Of a stretch of DNA of 64,000 nt, positions 1-14,824 are shown one piece after another. A program made the position numbers and the translations under genes. Numbering within the stretch: position 1 is the first letter of the stretch; each line of letters opens with the position of its first letter. This DNA comes from Epinephelus fuscoguttatus (Eukaryota > Chordata > Actinopteri > Perciformes > Serranidae): positions 18,239,513 through 18,303,512 of the forward strand of contig NC_064758.1 of the NCBI RefSeq assembly GCF_011397635.1, read 5' to 3'. The notes below the pieces were generated by a model, which worked only from the letters and a program-made list of their open reading frames with translations, searched no databases and was not told the origin of the DNA.

Positions 1-1565
1 CATACTGGACCAATTTCAAAAGTTTTGTTCACATTACTCATTAATTACAAAAACTTGGGAAAAGAGGATCCAGGTTGAAAATACCAAGGCTACCCTAAAA
101 GTAATTACTCATATTACATCATGTCTGTTTAATTACAGTTATTTGTAAAAGGATACAGTGTCATTGCACAAAACAGATGCATGAATCGTGAATTATCTCC
201 TTGTTCATTCATCAGTTGTTAAATCTCACTAGCCCCCTGTCCCTGATGTCTTACATGAGGAGAACAGCATTATGAGTTTAATTACTGCACACTAATGAAA
301 CATCTCACAGCTGATCAAAAAGGCTCTGGGGCCCTCTGCTTTTCCCACAGCGCAGGACTCAGTTGGCTTAATGTCCCTAATGGGAGGAATGCAAGAGGGG
401 GGAAATATGTTTCCCACACACCAAAGAGAGTTAATTGTGGAAGAGTTATTATTCCTCCAGCCGCTTGGGGATACCAGTGGGTGGAAGATGCAGAGTCAAC
501 TGTGTATCAAGAGTTGATAGCACTGGTAATTAGCAGAGAAAAACTGATGTCAGTCAAGGGACATGTTGGGTCAGTGACAGCTGTTGTTTGCTGAAATGTG
601 CAAGGTCTTGTGTTTTCTAGGGTTGCATTTTGGCATTTTTGCCCTGGGGGACCAACTAAGAATTTGAATGTTAGTTATTACAATATTTGAAATCAATAGT
701 ATGACTAGTATTGCATTGGAATATTTGGACAGTTCAGGATTTACTATAGCAGAAATGATAACTAATTAGGATTTCACGATGAGTGGGATGAATAGGAGGT
801 TGAGCATTTGTCCTGTTGATAGACAAACAAGGCAACAGTTCACATGCTGTTCTCTGTCTAGAACAAATACTGTGTTTTGAGTAGAATTCCCATTAGACCA
901 ATTAGTGTGTGAAAATGTTTGATGAGAACCTAACCAGCAGTGTGTGACATATTGTATAATCATTCATCAAACATTGGAGCACCTGAAGCTGTGGCTCCAA
1001 ACTGACTGGCTTGTGACCCCTTAAAATCAGTTAAGTCTACCAGTGACCCCGTCATGGGTTGAGGCCCTAGCGTGGATGTAAATAATGAACAGTAAAAAGT
1101 GATTTTTCCTTCTTGGATAGTTTGATCTGGAGATTTTTTTTACAGGCCTTACAAAAATTCTCATCTCTCTAATCATTTTGTGACCCCCTCGGATATGTCT
1201 TGGGCTGCAATTTGCGGTCCCAGCCCCTAGTTTTGAAACCACTGACCTACACTAAAGGGTTGCAGTTGGTTTGACAGAGCAAACAGCACATAATTTGGTT
1301 ACGTTTTAGGGGGAAAAAATTGAAATTAATACATTTTGTATAGTTTTAATGTTGATGTTATTAGATAAAGTCTTTAAGGAACATCCAATGGTTAGATCAA
1401 GATAGAATAAGCTGCACCTAATTTGTTTCTTACATATGCTTTATTTCTTTGATGGGATTCAAAGTTTGTGAAATTAAAACACTTTGATCCTTACTGATCA
1501 ATTCCTTGTGGGTCTGGCCCTGTTGGGGCCTGGAGTTGGTCAGGGTGCACAACTGTGTCTCTTAC
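1..1565. other. espn intron 5 (partial), with a dispersed repeat
   Basis: No espin exon is seen here. Around 985-1250 the sequence, with its recurring TGTGACCCC and the ending GAAACCACTGACCTAC, resembles a dispersed teleost repeat whose ends read 'gaaccactg'. The rest is AT-rich and unremarkable. Confidence 0.5.
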
Positions 1566-1697
1566 CATGTTCTCCACAGTGCGCAGATATTTGGCACACT
1601 GGGAGTGGCCGTTGTATTCAGCTAGGTCTGCTCCTGTGAAGCCGTCCTGATCCTTGATGCCCAGGTCCACCCCATTGACCACAAGGATCTGACAGCA
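1566..1697 (-). CDS. espn: espn coding exon 5 (last in window)
   Basis: 132 bp (44 codons), acceptor CACTCTCCAG, donor GTAAGA. It reads [12 protein letters not shown], then [20 protein letters not shown], and ends RTVENM, the end of the espin ankyrin domain. The open frame past the donor is intron read-through. No later exon is recognisable between it and base 1. Confidence 0.94.
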
Positions 1698-4600
1698 CTG
1701 GAGAGTGACATGAGAAAAATTGTCACTTTAGAGTATAAAAGATAGTGTTCTTTTATAATTGAAGTGTTCTTTTATCCATCAACATTTGAATTAGTTATAA
1801 GACCCTTCCTAGGAGGATGCAAAATATGACCTGATTAGTCAATGACCATCTGACCACCATTCATAGACACAGTCTTGCTTGTAAATTACTATTATTGATA
1901 ACCTGGAATAAAATTTCCTCCTTAAAAGCAGAATACTACATCCTCTTTAATTCAGAGCATTTCTGGTAATAAAAATAAACTTGGAACAGGTTAAAGCATC
2001 AGTTTTGAAACACCCCTGCCAAGTGCCAGGTGGACGTCAGACTAAGCTGCTTGTTTTCAGACTGAGAAAGCTTTGTGTTTCCATATTGACTCGATGTGTT
2101 AGCTTCCTAATAATGTTCTCTCCAGCCCAAAACTTGGGCCAGCACCTCATATGTCAGGTCAGCTTCCTTTGAGTTCACTCTTATGCAAAATAACAATTTT
2201 CTCTATGTTGTAATACATCATGCGTGGGCTGAAACAGCTGACTGACCAAAGCTGGACACAACTAAATGTTAGTAAAAGTAGAAGGTCAGAGTGGTGGTAA
2301 AACTATAAGCCAAAGGCCATTTATTCAAAACGGATGGTCAAGTTTCAAACTCGGAATGAATATGTGAGCACCAATAATCATAATGCTTCTACATAACCTA
2401 TATGAATATTGTTTGCATGACATTGTGGTTTTTTTTAGGCTACTTCATGTCTGCTATTGCTCATGTTGCCATTACTATTAGAAAGGATCAGGACAGCCAA
2501 CATTCTGCACAGTCACTCTACCATCATATTAGATAAGTAGATGCACACATTAAACACCCAATTATTTAAAAAGCATTTCCATCTTTCACCATGTATGCTA
2601 ATTTCAGACTGACTGAGCACAACAGAAGTAACAACAAACAGAACACAAACACACACCTCCAGTTCACCGTTCTCTGCTGCGTCGTGAAGTGGGGTCCCTC
2701 CCCAGTTGTCAGTGACGATCTCTCCTCCGTGCAGCAGCAGCCAGCTGAGCACCTTCGCATGGCCACGACTAGCTGCAAAGTGCATGGCCGTGGCCCCGTC
2801 ACCATCCCTGTCTGTCAGACTGATCTCTGTGAAACTCATCTGAAGTAAGGATAGATACAAGTTAGGAATTAACAAGAGCTGCTTAGGGGAAAAAGTTAAA
2901 GAAACCTTTGCCTTTCTTTTTCAGTAGTAAAAACCTGTTTTTTAAATATGATGCAACAAAGTTCTGACATTAAGAGTCATTTTGGATATAAAATATGCTG
3001 ACTTTGACTAGAACTCAGTATCATTCAAAAATATTTATCCAACATTAATTTGCCAGATCACAGGTTTGATCTATTGTGTTACAACATTCCTACGTACCAG
3101 CCAGACGATGACAGTGTTGTGGCCCATCTGGGCAGCAGCATGCAGAGGTGTCATCCCGTCATTGGCTCTGATGCTTGGATCCGCCCTGCAATCCTTGACC
3201 AGGTATTGGACGACCTCCAGATGACCCTCCTGGCAGGCCAGGTAGAGCGGTGTGGCACCATTCTTAGTTTGGGAGTTGACAACACTGTAGGGGAATTAAA
3301 CAGTAAAGTGAATGAAGATACGCATGAAGATCCAGTATCTATAAAAGACATTGTATGTTGCAGCCAGTCCTGCTGTCATCACTGAAAACCAAATGGCTGG
3401 AAGGAGAGGTACTTGTTCATTTACACGTATAAGTCTGAATCCATAAAGCCTACTGACTCCCATAAATAGATACTTTACAATTGTGGGTTTTAAATGCAAC
3501 TCACTGGGATTTCAACTATGTGATGGATTCAGCTTTATAGTCTTATGGTACAAACCTCACTGCCTGGATGAAGGTTTTACTGAGTTCATGTCGATACATC
3601 AGTTGTCTCAAATATTTTTTGCATATACATAGTGCATGTATAATTACATTTTCATAAAAAACTCTCACATTTCATAATAACCTCTGTAGTGTGTAATAAT
3701 TTATCACAAGATGTGGGGAATATATTACATATTGTGTTCAGGCTATTTATTACAAAATCTAGTGTTATTACATAATAAAGGAAAAGTTTATTACATGTTT
3801 GTCTAGTTATTACATAATGCATTGTTACCAGGGTAAATAAACTAAAAAGGAGAGCATGTGTTTGAAAGGCAACATTTAAATTGAATGCAAAACCATTACA
3901 CAGAGCCTGTGAAAAAACAAAACACTAATTTGTCTCTGTTGTTCTGCCTAGAAACGGTCACAGTCACTAACATGTGTCACAATGTATAGCCTAAGTATAG
4001 TTTGTGCTTTCTTTAAAAATGAACCATTTGATTTCTTAAATCCTTAACTTTATCTAACATGTAAAGGATTCTTTGTTTCACCAGGTTTCAGTTCTTGTGA
4101 TTTTTACCACGAAACACTTAAACTCTACACTGAGACCAAGACTGGAAAAAACACACCATCCTGTAAAAGTGGAATTTTGGCCAGAAAACATAGTACTACA
4201 TTAGCAAGAGATAAATGGGTTGGTGGCCCACCATTGCCTATAATCGCATCACAGTCTCTAGCAGTCCCTGGTCGGTCTTTTGGTAGTACACCACTCAAAT
4301 AATGGAGATTTAAGAAAGTAAAATTTATTTAATTCCTGTAGCATTTACTTGTCAATTTTCTCTAAAAATCTCAGTTTATTGTTGGAGCAGTTGATGACAG
4401 CACCGCCGAGAAACAATATGCCATTGTTTAAAACTGGACTAAATTTTATTGAAAAGTCTCTTAAAATAAACACTACAGTGCTTTTTTTAATGACATTTGA
4501 TAACTAAATTTTAATATATAACCTGTTGTGCATGATATGCTGGGAAGACTTCTAAGCAAAAGCTCTTCAAAAGGATGTGGAGGGATAAACGGCTGACAAC

Positions 4601-7600
4601 CACTGCAGACCTGTACATTAATAATCACTTTGCATCTTATATTGAGCTGAAAGAAACTCTCTCTGTTCCTCAAGCTCACTTTATGAGTCAGATATTTTGT
4701 TAAAAACATCCTGGCTCTAAACATCTAGTCTCAAAATTGTGTCATTTCTAAAATGTATCCTCATGTATCTGATAACTGTGACACATATTACTTTACATAA
4801 GGTACCCTAGGTCTAATCTCTTGGTTTTGTCTTAAAATTGTCTCATTTTGGCAGTATATCTTCTCTTGGTATTGTAAGTTTTCTGAGAGATTGAAAGAGA
4901 GGATATTTCTTGGGGAAAGGAAGGCTACCAGTGCTCCTTGTTTCTCTAGGCGGCTTGGGGAACTAGTGTTGGGAATACATCTAGAGAGGCGAAACAATAC
5001 ACTGGGTTTGCAGGTTAAGTTTGAGAGTAACTGGGGCCCAATAATTAGGCATCTTAATTTACCACCAATGAGTTTAAGCCTAAGAGACACCATGTTTTGT
5101 TATTCTTAGCGGTTTTTCCTTTTTGGTAATGTAATAGGCTTATTATCGTTGTATTCATCACCGTCTAGTCAGGCTTTCTGTTGTTGTTTTTTTTGGGTTG
5201 TTTTTGTTTTTGTATGTGTATGTTATAAGTTGGTTTATAAATGTCACTTTTATGTGATGAACATGAAATATAATAAGAGCCAAAACCCTTACTTACATCA
5301 CAGTACAGTGTGCTGGTTTTCTAGTGGGGCACTGCAGCAGTAATGGTGGCTTGCCTACTTCCTATTTCAACTTGGATCAGTTCATTTAAATGATCCGCTC
5401 ATTATCCCATAAGCAAATTGTGCTCTTCAGACACTACAATTAAATGATTGTTTTCACTCTTTCAGCTGTCAGATGACAGAAACCCATTGATCTGAAAGGT
5501 CAACTGTGACAGGAAAACATCCCTTTTGTCAATGTCAACAAGCAGCTATTTTGAGAGCAGACAGAAGTGACACTGAGCCAAATCCCGCTTCCCTATTTCA
5601 AAAGGCCCTTAGCACCGCCTCCCATCCATTGCTTGTATCCCTGCTTGTCCCAGATCTTTTCAGTCACAGTGGGAGGTCAGGGAGTGAATGAGCGCTTCCC
5701 CACTAAATCCCATAAGGGTGTGCTTTATTTGGACACTGACAAATGAGCAATGAGTCTCCTAAGAGGATTACCACTCCACTGGCTTTGCCCGACTTGCTCT
5801 GTGCTTATCCAAGGGTTGCCAGTCACCAAGACAGACTGAGTAGGTGAGGAGGAGCAGAGGAGGTGAGGAAAATGAGAGGCAGGGCTTAAGTGGACAGGTG
5901 GATCTTGTAGACACAAACATGACCCTGCCAAACTTTCCCTCCCAAGGATGTGGCTCAAGGCCAAAACTCTGGTGACTAAAGACCCTGCATTACACCACAT
6001 GTGGATGTTCTGGTCTAAATCTTAACAGACAAGGTTGTACCTACCTATGATCAATCAGGTCTTATTCTGAGCCAGAAAATAGATACACATTCTTAAAATA
6101 AAATCATCTGTGGAATATATAGGTATAAATTTCGGCACATTTGTGGTTATGTTTGAGGCTCAGGCTTGTCTTTCAGGAAAAATATTACAAGTAAAGACAC
6201 TTAAAATATTTGAAAATAAGTAGGGGAAGTAATCTACAGATCTGTCATCAGGAAGTGGGCAGACTTGTTAATTATTGAGTGTAACCAAAGTGGGCTGAAG
6301 TTCACCTGCTCACTGAGGTCTATATAGCAGAGAAGCTTGCATTCATCATTAATCCTAACCACAGACTTCGTTATAATGACAAAGTCGAGTGTATTTGTGG
6401 TAGGACCAATGCATTTCTAACATAGCACACAAGCCTTTGTCACAATACTCCAAAGTGAAGAGGCTTGAACACTTCACTAAAGAGGTGCTTTTGGAGAACA
6501 GGTGTGGATTTCACAGAGCTAAGAAAGAAATTAGCCTTGTGTGACGACAGAGCTAGCAGGTGGCCCAATGGGTCCTCAGACACTTTGTCACTCAAAAGAG
6601 AAAAAAAAATGCACTTTAAAGAAGGAGACATTTGATATATTTCCAGTTCAGCTCCGATGAGTAATTCACCTCAGTAATTGTCTGGGCACTGTCCCGTCCC
6701 CCATGTACACAGTAACAAAGAGCAAGGTTATCTTCATTACTGGTAGAGTAATTGATGTCACACTAATAGTCCTCTTGTCTGATAGCTGAGGCTTGTTAGC
6801 TTCTCAGTGGCTTTTCCTGTATAAATAATAAAGAATGTTGTGGGAGAATTTATGCTCTTTACTTAACAAGGTGACCCAAGTCTTTTGTGTAAGAATTCTT
6901 TCTTTCGTGGAAATTTACTGATAACGTAATTTGCAGCTCTTGTCTATATCTTTAACCCTTTTTCCACCAAAATTAGTGCATGTATGCAGGTTTTTAAATG
7001 CAGGAAAGCTGTTAATAGGTGACAGACTGCTTTCTCATTGCCATGCAGTAGACGAGTGTGCCTTTCTGTTTTTGTTTTTTTTTTTTTTTCCTGGTGTGTC
7101 ATATTCGGCAACACAGACTGGCTGGAATGCAGGTTAGTAAACAGTAGAAAGACGCATGGAGGCCAGTAAAATGTTACTGTGGTTACTTCTTTTTTTATAT
7201 CTGTTATTTATTCGGTCTCTCAAAGTCTGCCTGCTAAGAATAGCACGTCTACCCAGGTGTCATATTTCCATCACTGCTGATCGGGCCGATTGATGCTGAA
7301 GCCAATGGCCATGACTACTGCAGTCATTTGTCCCCCGAGGGAATACTGATTATAACCTTCCCCACAAAAGCCAGATGTTAGCAGGTGTTAATGGGTTATT
7401 TGTCCAGTGGGAATGGGGCTTTATTTTAGAGGCTATGGCTGTTGGCAGCAGAGCCCAAAAACTGTAAGACAACAACATTAAAACACAGACAACAAACCTC
7501 AAGGGACACACAGGGACATTTGATGTGGTCCTATTTGAGTAGAACACTTCAGGGTTTTAGGGTATGTTTCCCACTGATGCTTCACATATCCAAACTAGAT

Positions 7601-10600
7601 AAAACAGCCCTGAGCTCACCTTATGTAATCAGTGCAGTAATCTTCACGTTAAAAATTGCACGTCTTACGTTATAACCTGATAACAGTACTCTCTCAAAGT
7701 GTACAGTTTTAATACTGTGAGCATCTCAAAATGGCACGTTACATTGCTTTTCCTCAGTGTAAACCTCTTGTTGTAAAACAGAACAGAAAGGGTTTTTATC
7801 CAACTTGTACCAAGAAGTTATTAAGAAGATTAGTGCTGAGGAAAATAAGTGCAGCTCAGCCACTGGCTGCGTGGAAAACTTTACTCACCTATTTACCCCT
7901 TACTCTTCTTGTATAAACGCAATGCTGAACGCCAACTCACATAACGGGACACTTTGCCAATTTTAAACTACCTTTGTTTGATAACAGTTCGGGTAGTATG
8001 TGTAAATGAACTATGGTGAACTTCCCTCCATCTTACCAGCACCCAGATCTCCCTGCTCAGCTCAAATCCAGCGGATGACGTGTTATGGTGGCTGAAGGGC
8101 TGTTGCTTGAACTATGATTATTATATATTTGCATTTTCAGATGCCTGCCACTATGGACACAAAGAGAAGTGGATCGAGAGAGAGCCGTCCCTATGACTCT
8201 CTCAGCCTCTGACCAAACTTTGATCAAACTTTAAAACTAGGCAGTGGTGATCAAATTTATACCAAGACTCTGTCACCATATTGCCTATTTCTTGCCTAAA
8301 GAGTCTTGCAAAACATATTGTAGTGCACTGGTAAGCTGTAATAGCAAGAGTTCTTGAACAGGAGGTGTCTGCCTTACCGTTTCCTGTATTGTAAAAACGG
8401 AGGCTGAAAATACAAGATCAAATGTTAAAACTAGGCATTGCTGATAAAATATGAACCAAGATTCTGTTACTGTATTGAGTATTTCTCGCCTCAAATGTTG
8501 AACTCACTGTTAAATTGTAATTCGTGATAATTTGGAACCAGCTGGCCGAAGTATTGTTTCCTGTGTCAAAACCAGGCCCCCAGGAAAACTGCTGACCCTT
8601 GCAGCAAATTTGTCCCAGTGTCCACTCGCAGTACTGCAGCGAAATAATCCCCTGCAGCCCAGAAAGGATTTTCCCCGTAGGCCCCCATTGTAAAAGAGAT
8701 GTCTGTAAATCTGTTCACAGGACACCTGGAACTGCAAACAAGATCAGTTATGACTCTTTCTATTTTGAATTTTTGAGCCATGGTGGATTTATATATATGT
8801 AACTTTCCTCAAGCTGAGAAAAGCGATTTAAATACCTTTGACGTCATCACAATGTAAAGTCTACGAACCGAACGAGAACTGGTGGGCAGGGCCAGGGGGA
8901 GACACCTTACTGCATACATTCAGTGGGCCGCACACCACGGAACTAAACCTGGAAGCTAGAAAACTTTCTTGGTGTGTGCACCAGGTGAGCAACTCCATTG
9001 GAATGAGTAGTCGCCATCTTGGCATTTAGTATCTAGTTATTATCAAAGACTATGGTCAAAACAGATAAGCTTACATTACTTTTTTTTAATTTTTTTTTTT
9101 TTTTTTTTAAAAGAAGATGGTCTTAAATTAATTTTATGGTGGACCGTATGATCCATTTGAGTTATACAGTACATATTCCTGCTCAGCAACTGTTCTGTAA
9201 ACATAAGAAGTGAGGAAAGACTAAACAAGGAATTCGGAGACTGTCCTGTGTATCCACCTTGTGTGTTTCCAACAAACCTTTATGTAGCCAACTTTAGAAT
9301 ATACTACTGCAGAGGTCTACCCTTTTCAACTGCATGTTGGAATTATGGCTTGGCCAAAGATCTTAATCTGCACTAATTGATTGCATAACCTGTCTGTAGC
9401 CTCTCTCTCCGTCTCCCTCTCTCTCTCATTCATTCACTCTTTTGTGTGCTGAGGCTATCAGCAGAGGCACAGCACATGAGCCTGTTGGTTTTGGTTCTCT
9501 GGGATGGACAGGCGAACGAGCTACCAATTCAGATGCTAGCTTAAGAATCTAACAAACACTAAAATATTGGGAAACAAAGCCACATCTGTGTTGTGCTAAT
9601 TGGAACACAAAAAGACTTTGATTGCTTAATGAGTACAACACTGCAGACAACTGAGTACTGCTGCCATTTTATGGTAAGACCTCTATCTTGAGTGCCTGTC
9701 TATACTTCACAGGGGATCGCTAACCTGTGCATGTCATTCAATAGAAAATGAATTTGCTCTGTGTCACTTGTTATACTGTTATCCAAAAATGACAACTATA
9801 CACTAAAGGAAAAAAACAACAACCATCTCAGTGGGTACTTCATGTATGTTTAAATCAGCACTGGTATTTCTTTACATTTTGTACATACACACATTTTACC
9901 CAACCAATGAATAGATGTGGTAGTTGTAGTTTCCACACACAAATCATATGTATACCTATGAAAAGTAACACACCAGAATTTGGATATAACCCCTATAATT
10001 ATGAGCCAGTAATTCGTATGTAAACCAAATAATCAGGAAGGCTGAAATAACATGACAAATACGCTGACTGAAGTAAAGAAGGAAGTAGTATAAAGAGGGA
10101 AAGTTTGCTGGGGGAAAATCCTGTGTTTGTTTGGCCTATCCACTACCCCATCCTGCTTCCTTATGCAGACTGGTGTTTGTGTCTTGTGTGAAACCAAGTG
10201 AACTTTGAATTATTTTAACCTACTCAACTTTACTTGCCTAAATCTAACCTATGTAATTTTACATCAAGTATGTAGCATGACATTGCCATTTAGAGGGTAA
10301 TTCACACTAATTTGTTGCATATCACACAAACCATTGTATGTGCATTTTCAAAGGCAATAATATGACCATTGTATAAGGATACATTTTAATTGTGTGTTTC
10401 AGTGGTTGTAGTTACTCTAAATGCTGTGTCAAGAATAAATTTCAGTGGTAAACTCTTGCAGATCCTTTTATTGTCTGTCATCAAAAGGTCGTATTGGATA
10501 AAGATATATGTCAGATATAGAAATACTGGTACCAAGCCTCAATCCTAAAACCAGCTCACCAGAATTCAAAAGTCTAAAATGGTCAAAGCCAAGGTGGAGG

Positions 10601-12559
10601 TCTTGAAATGAATGGCATATGCATTCATGAAATAGAACTTAAACCACTGGTTTAGTAAAATGATGCAAAAAAACTTCAAATGTAATTGGTTTTTGGTTGT
10701 TGCTTGCTTGCAGCAACACTCTCATGTTATTGTTTCGTCAACAGTTGCTAAAGTGATCATGTAACAGAGGCGGTCATGTTGTCCATGTGATTTTTCAAGC
10801 AGAACAAACTGAGCCATCCAATTACCTCCTTAAACTCACTGATACAAATTTGCAGCTTGTAATAAACCCTGAAACAAGAATGCTATCTCTATTTTGCAAA
10901 GTTCAATTCTAAACAATGCCTGAGGCTAGTGACTAGAAAGCAGCCCGTCTATTCAAACGGATTTGTTTTCCTCATTATCTTATCGCTGGTTGGGGCTACT
11001 GTGTGTCGCCGTGGAGATGGTGGTAAACAGCAACAGTGGGAGTGGTGGCGGAGAAGAGTGAATGGGGCCCAGCTATCACGGAGCTACCATGTCCCTGGGG
11101 CTCATTAAATTTTCAGCAGCTATGCACCTGTCTGGGGTGCAACCACACAATATTGGAGGTGCAGAGCACAAGGTTAGTGTCTGGACAAGCCGGTCATTCT
11201 GCTCAGGTCATCAAAGATAAAGCAACAGATAATACTGATTAACTTAAAGACTAAGTTGTAAATGAGCTACATTTCTATTTCTTTATGGCAGCAGTTTGTG
11301 ATCATTGTTGATGGCTGACAAAGACACCAGCACAGAGAACATCCATCAGCTCAACGGTTATCTCCGTATTTACCTTTTTTATTCTTTTACAACCAGACAG
11401 GTGTTATCAATAAACTGAAAAACAAACCATGCAAGGCACACAGTCTTGCCTTTAATGTCACCCAGAGGAACCTGTTTGTACACTGAATCCACTTTAATAT
11501 CACTAAAATAGCAACAACTAATTTAAGTTTAATAGCATTGATTGTTTACCACTCTCTGTCGGGAGGAATCAATCAACAGCCATATTACTGAGATGCCAGT
11601 GAGCAGGACCCAACCTATTCATCTTCTGCATGTGTCAGTTAAATAAATTTGTATTTAGTGCTGCAGTGCAGCCATATTAAAAACACAAACACAATCAAAC
11701 AATTACTCAAAATACAAAGTGTCATAACATGAATGTTTTCATCCAATATGAAGAACTGTTTCTTCAGGGAAAGGACAGCTAACACCTTCCCTCACAGTGT
11801 TAATTCCAGTGACTGTAACTGTTAGTGGGGCTCTGATTAACAGGTTATTATCCTACTCCCCTACTAGGGAATATCAGACACACAAATCCATGTGAATACT
11901 CAAGAAATACAATAGGTATTCACAGTGATATGATGGTAATACTCTGTACTTCAAAACTGCAGGTCACAGTGCCAGAGCTGCATATTTCCTCATATCAACT
12001 GATGGCTCAGTGAAGCTACTGATCTGACTAAGGAGCTTTTTCAGTTTTTCTTTGCTCTCAATACGGTCGACACAGACATACTAATTATATACATTTGGTC
12101 AAAGTTGTGTAACTTGAGTACTGCGGCGTAGATTCTGTGAAATCTGTGCATAACTTTTTTTTAAAGCAAATATTACCAACAAACAACCTGGTTCCTGCTT
12201 AGGAAGAGTCTGTAGTGTTGGTTCATGCTAATCCCGTCCTTGAACTACGCCTCACTCTTGTCCATGTAGACGTAATAGTTAATATGGGAGGGTGTTATCT
12301 CTACAGGGGACTGGTGGGTCTGACACTGAACTGATTAGGGATGATATTCATCAAGGGGTAATCATACTCAAACAAACACAAACACTTTTTACCAGAGCAG
12401 TAACAATTAGTCAAGTGATATAAAATTAATTGGCAAGTATTTTCATAATCAGCTAATTGTTTAAGTCATTTTTGCTTAAAGAGTGACTGAAACACTTGAT
12501 GATTCAGGTTCTTAAATTTGGCAACTTGCTGCTTTTTTTGGTCTTGCATTATACTAGTT

Positions 12560-12590
<31 letters not shown>

Positions 12591-14779
12591 GGATTATGGA
12601 CTGTTAGTGTATAAAACAAGACACTTAGTGGGGAACTTTGCCCATTTTCAACCGCACCATGACAGAATGTGCAGATTAAAGTGTTTGGCATCCCCTTGTG
12701 CCATGAGTGCCTAGAGCACCCAGACCATCCACTGACTGATCCAAGTCTTCTGGGTGAGGTGAAATGTGTCATCAGTCCGCTGGCAAATGAGTGGGTGTTC
12801 TGGGCGCTTGTGGCACAGGACGGAGCCAAACATCATTCATTTGCACACACTGAGTTGACAGAGCTGGTTGAAATTTGGCAATGTTTCCCTTTAATGATGC
12901 CACCCTGTGCTTTAGGATAGTGTGTTGGCCATTTTTCATTTTTTTTCTGATGTTCTACAGACCAAATGATCAATCAAGAAAATAATTGACAGACTTACAT
13001 TGCATCTAATTTTGTAATTGAAACAAGATCTTAACAAAAATACATCAGACCACAAACACTCATTTGATTTGTTAACATGGCTCTCAGACAGACTTGTGTC
13101 AGCATTATGGAAATTATTCTTGATGTATTACATAAGCAGCACTCAGGGCTATGGTGCTGTGCAGTTTGTTTTTAATTGGAAAAATAAGCCGTTAAGAGTT
13201 TTTCTTTATTCTAAATGGGATTTAAATAGAAAGTATTTCAACTGCCATGAGTAGCAAAAAAGTGAAGTTCAGGCTGCTTCCCCTCAGGGCCAGTTGGTGT
13301 CGTAAATAATACCTACAGTCTGAGCCAAAAGCTGATCACTTGTTTGGTAAGCATCTGAAAAGATGTAAGAGTTTACTTGCTGACCTTTGAAATCTGGTAG
13401 ATAATTTATCAAAGTCAGACTGCTTAAGTGGCAGCAGTCTGAAATCTGAATCTGAGCAGTGGATCTGCTGCAAGCTGTTTCAGTTACAAACAGTAGGAGG
13501 AAACTGAGAGCCGACAAAAACTAAAACTTGCCATAGACTAAAGGCTCTATTAAAATCAAATCTGTGTTGTAATCTTCACAAGTGAAGGGTGTGTTGAAGA
13601 GCACCAAGTTAAATAAAAAGAGGTGTATTAGGTACTAGACTTTAGATTTATATCTTATGGTATGTGATAAAAGTAACTCTGATATTGTATTTTTATATTG
13701 ATTTGGGCTGTTTATACTAACTTTGTCATATCTGTTAAACGATTAACACGACTGTCGTCCTGACTGCTGTTTTACCAGCTCAGAAAGAAACCTCAGATTT
13801 TCATTTCAATTTGGAAATTCCCAGTTTATACATAAAAAGTCTTTTAAATAGGTTGGACAATGAGGATGGGAATAATGGAAAGAAAGATTTAAAGAACCTT
13901 TTGAGACCAACACGTTTTAGCACTGACCTGTTTTATGGATGTGCACCATCAGGAAATAACAATACTGTTGTTCTTGTGTATTACTAAATATACTTAGTTT
14001 AAAAAAAGATATATTTAGATAAATCTTGTATAATTTGTGTGAAGTACTCTACGTCAATGTCACCAACTCTGGTTTTAGAGAGTGTGTTCTATACAAAGGC
14101 ATTTGCATTCCCTGCAAAAACAATCCTTAAATCCTACAAGTTACTATGCTAAATCCCTATTAGACATCAGCGAGAAGAAATCAACAGCTGATAAATCACT
14201 TTGACAGATCAGATTTTAAACATGGTAAAAAGACGCTTACTGACTGCCGCAAAGACAAAACCATATTGCTCTTACTTTGGGCTGTGCCCCAGTAGCAGTC
14301 GCAGAGAGGGCAGGTCTCCCTTGGCAGCAGCATAGTGAACAGGTACGGCACCTGTGTCGGTGGAGGCCCCGGGGTCCACCTCGCCGCTCTTCAGCAGCCA
14401 GTCAGTGATCTCATGGTGACTGAAGCGGGATGCAAGGTGAAGAACGGTGGCACCGGAACTGTCCCTGTCCTGTCAATCAAAGACAGATACAGCTGAAATG
14501 TGGGTTTCTGAAATTACATTTCTAATTATTTTTATGTTCAAAAGGAAATAATCAAAACTATTTCAGATATTTAATCATCCGGGTTTTTTTTTTGGTTTTT
14601 TTTAAGCAGGACCCACCAGCAAATGTCAGACCTATTAAAAACGTCATTACTGTGCAAACTGTACTGCGTTGAAATGTGCAGTGGTTGGCATCCAGAGGCC
14701 ACAACAATGTCAGCAGTCTGTATGAATGACTGGTGCTGCTCCGTCATGGTTCGATTTAAGAATAACGAAAAACAATTTG

Positions 14780-14824
<45 letters not shown>

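Larger units (their letters stand above)
3285..14275. other. espn intron 2, about 11 kb, repeat-bearing
   Basis: No exon is recognised on either strand. It holds two clear dispersed repeats (8150-9030 and 10045-10300), a poly-T run (9079-9108), a longer poly-T (12565-12590) and a third dispersed repeat (12620-12915). Stretches such as 3300-7900 and 13000-14270 are AT-rich with nothing else I can name. Confidence 0.6.
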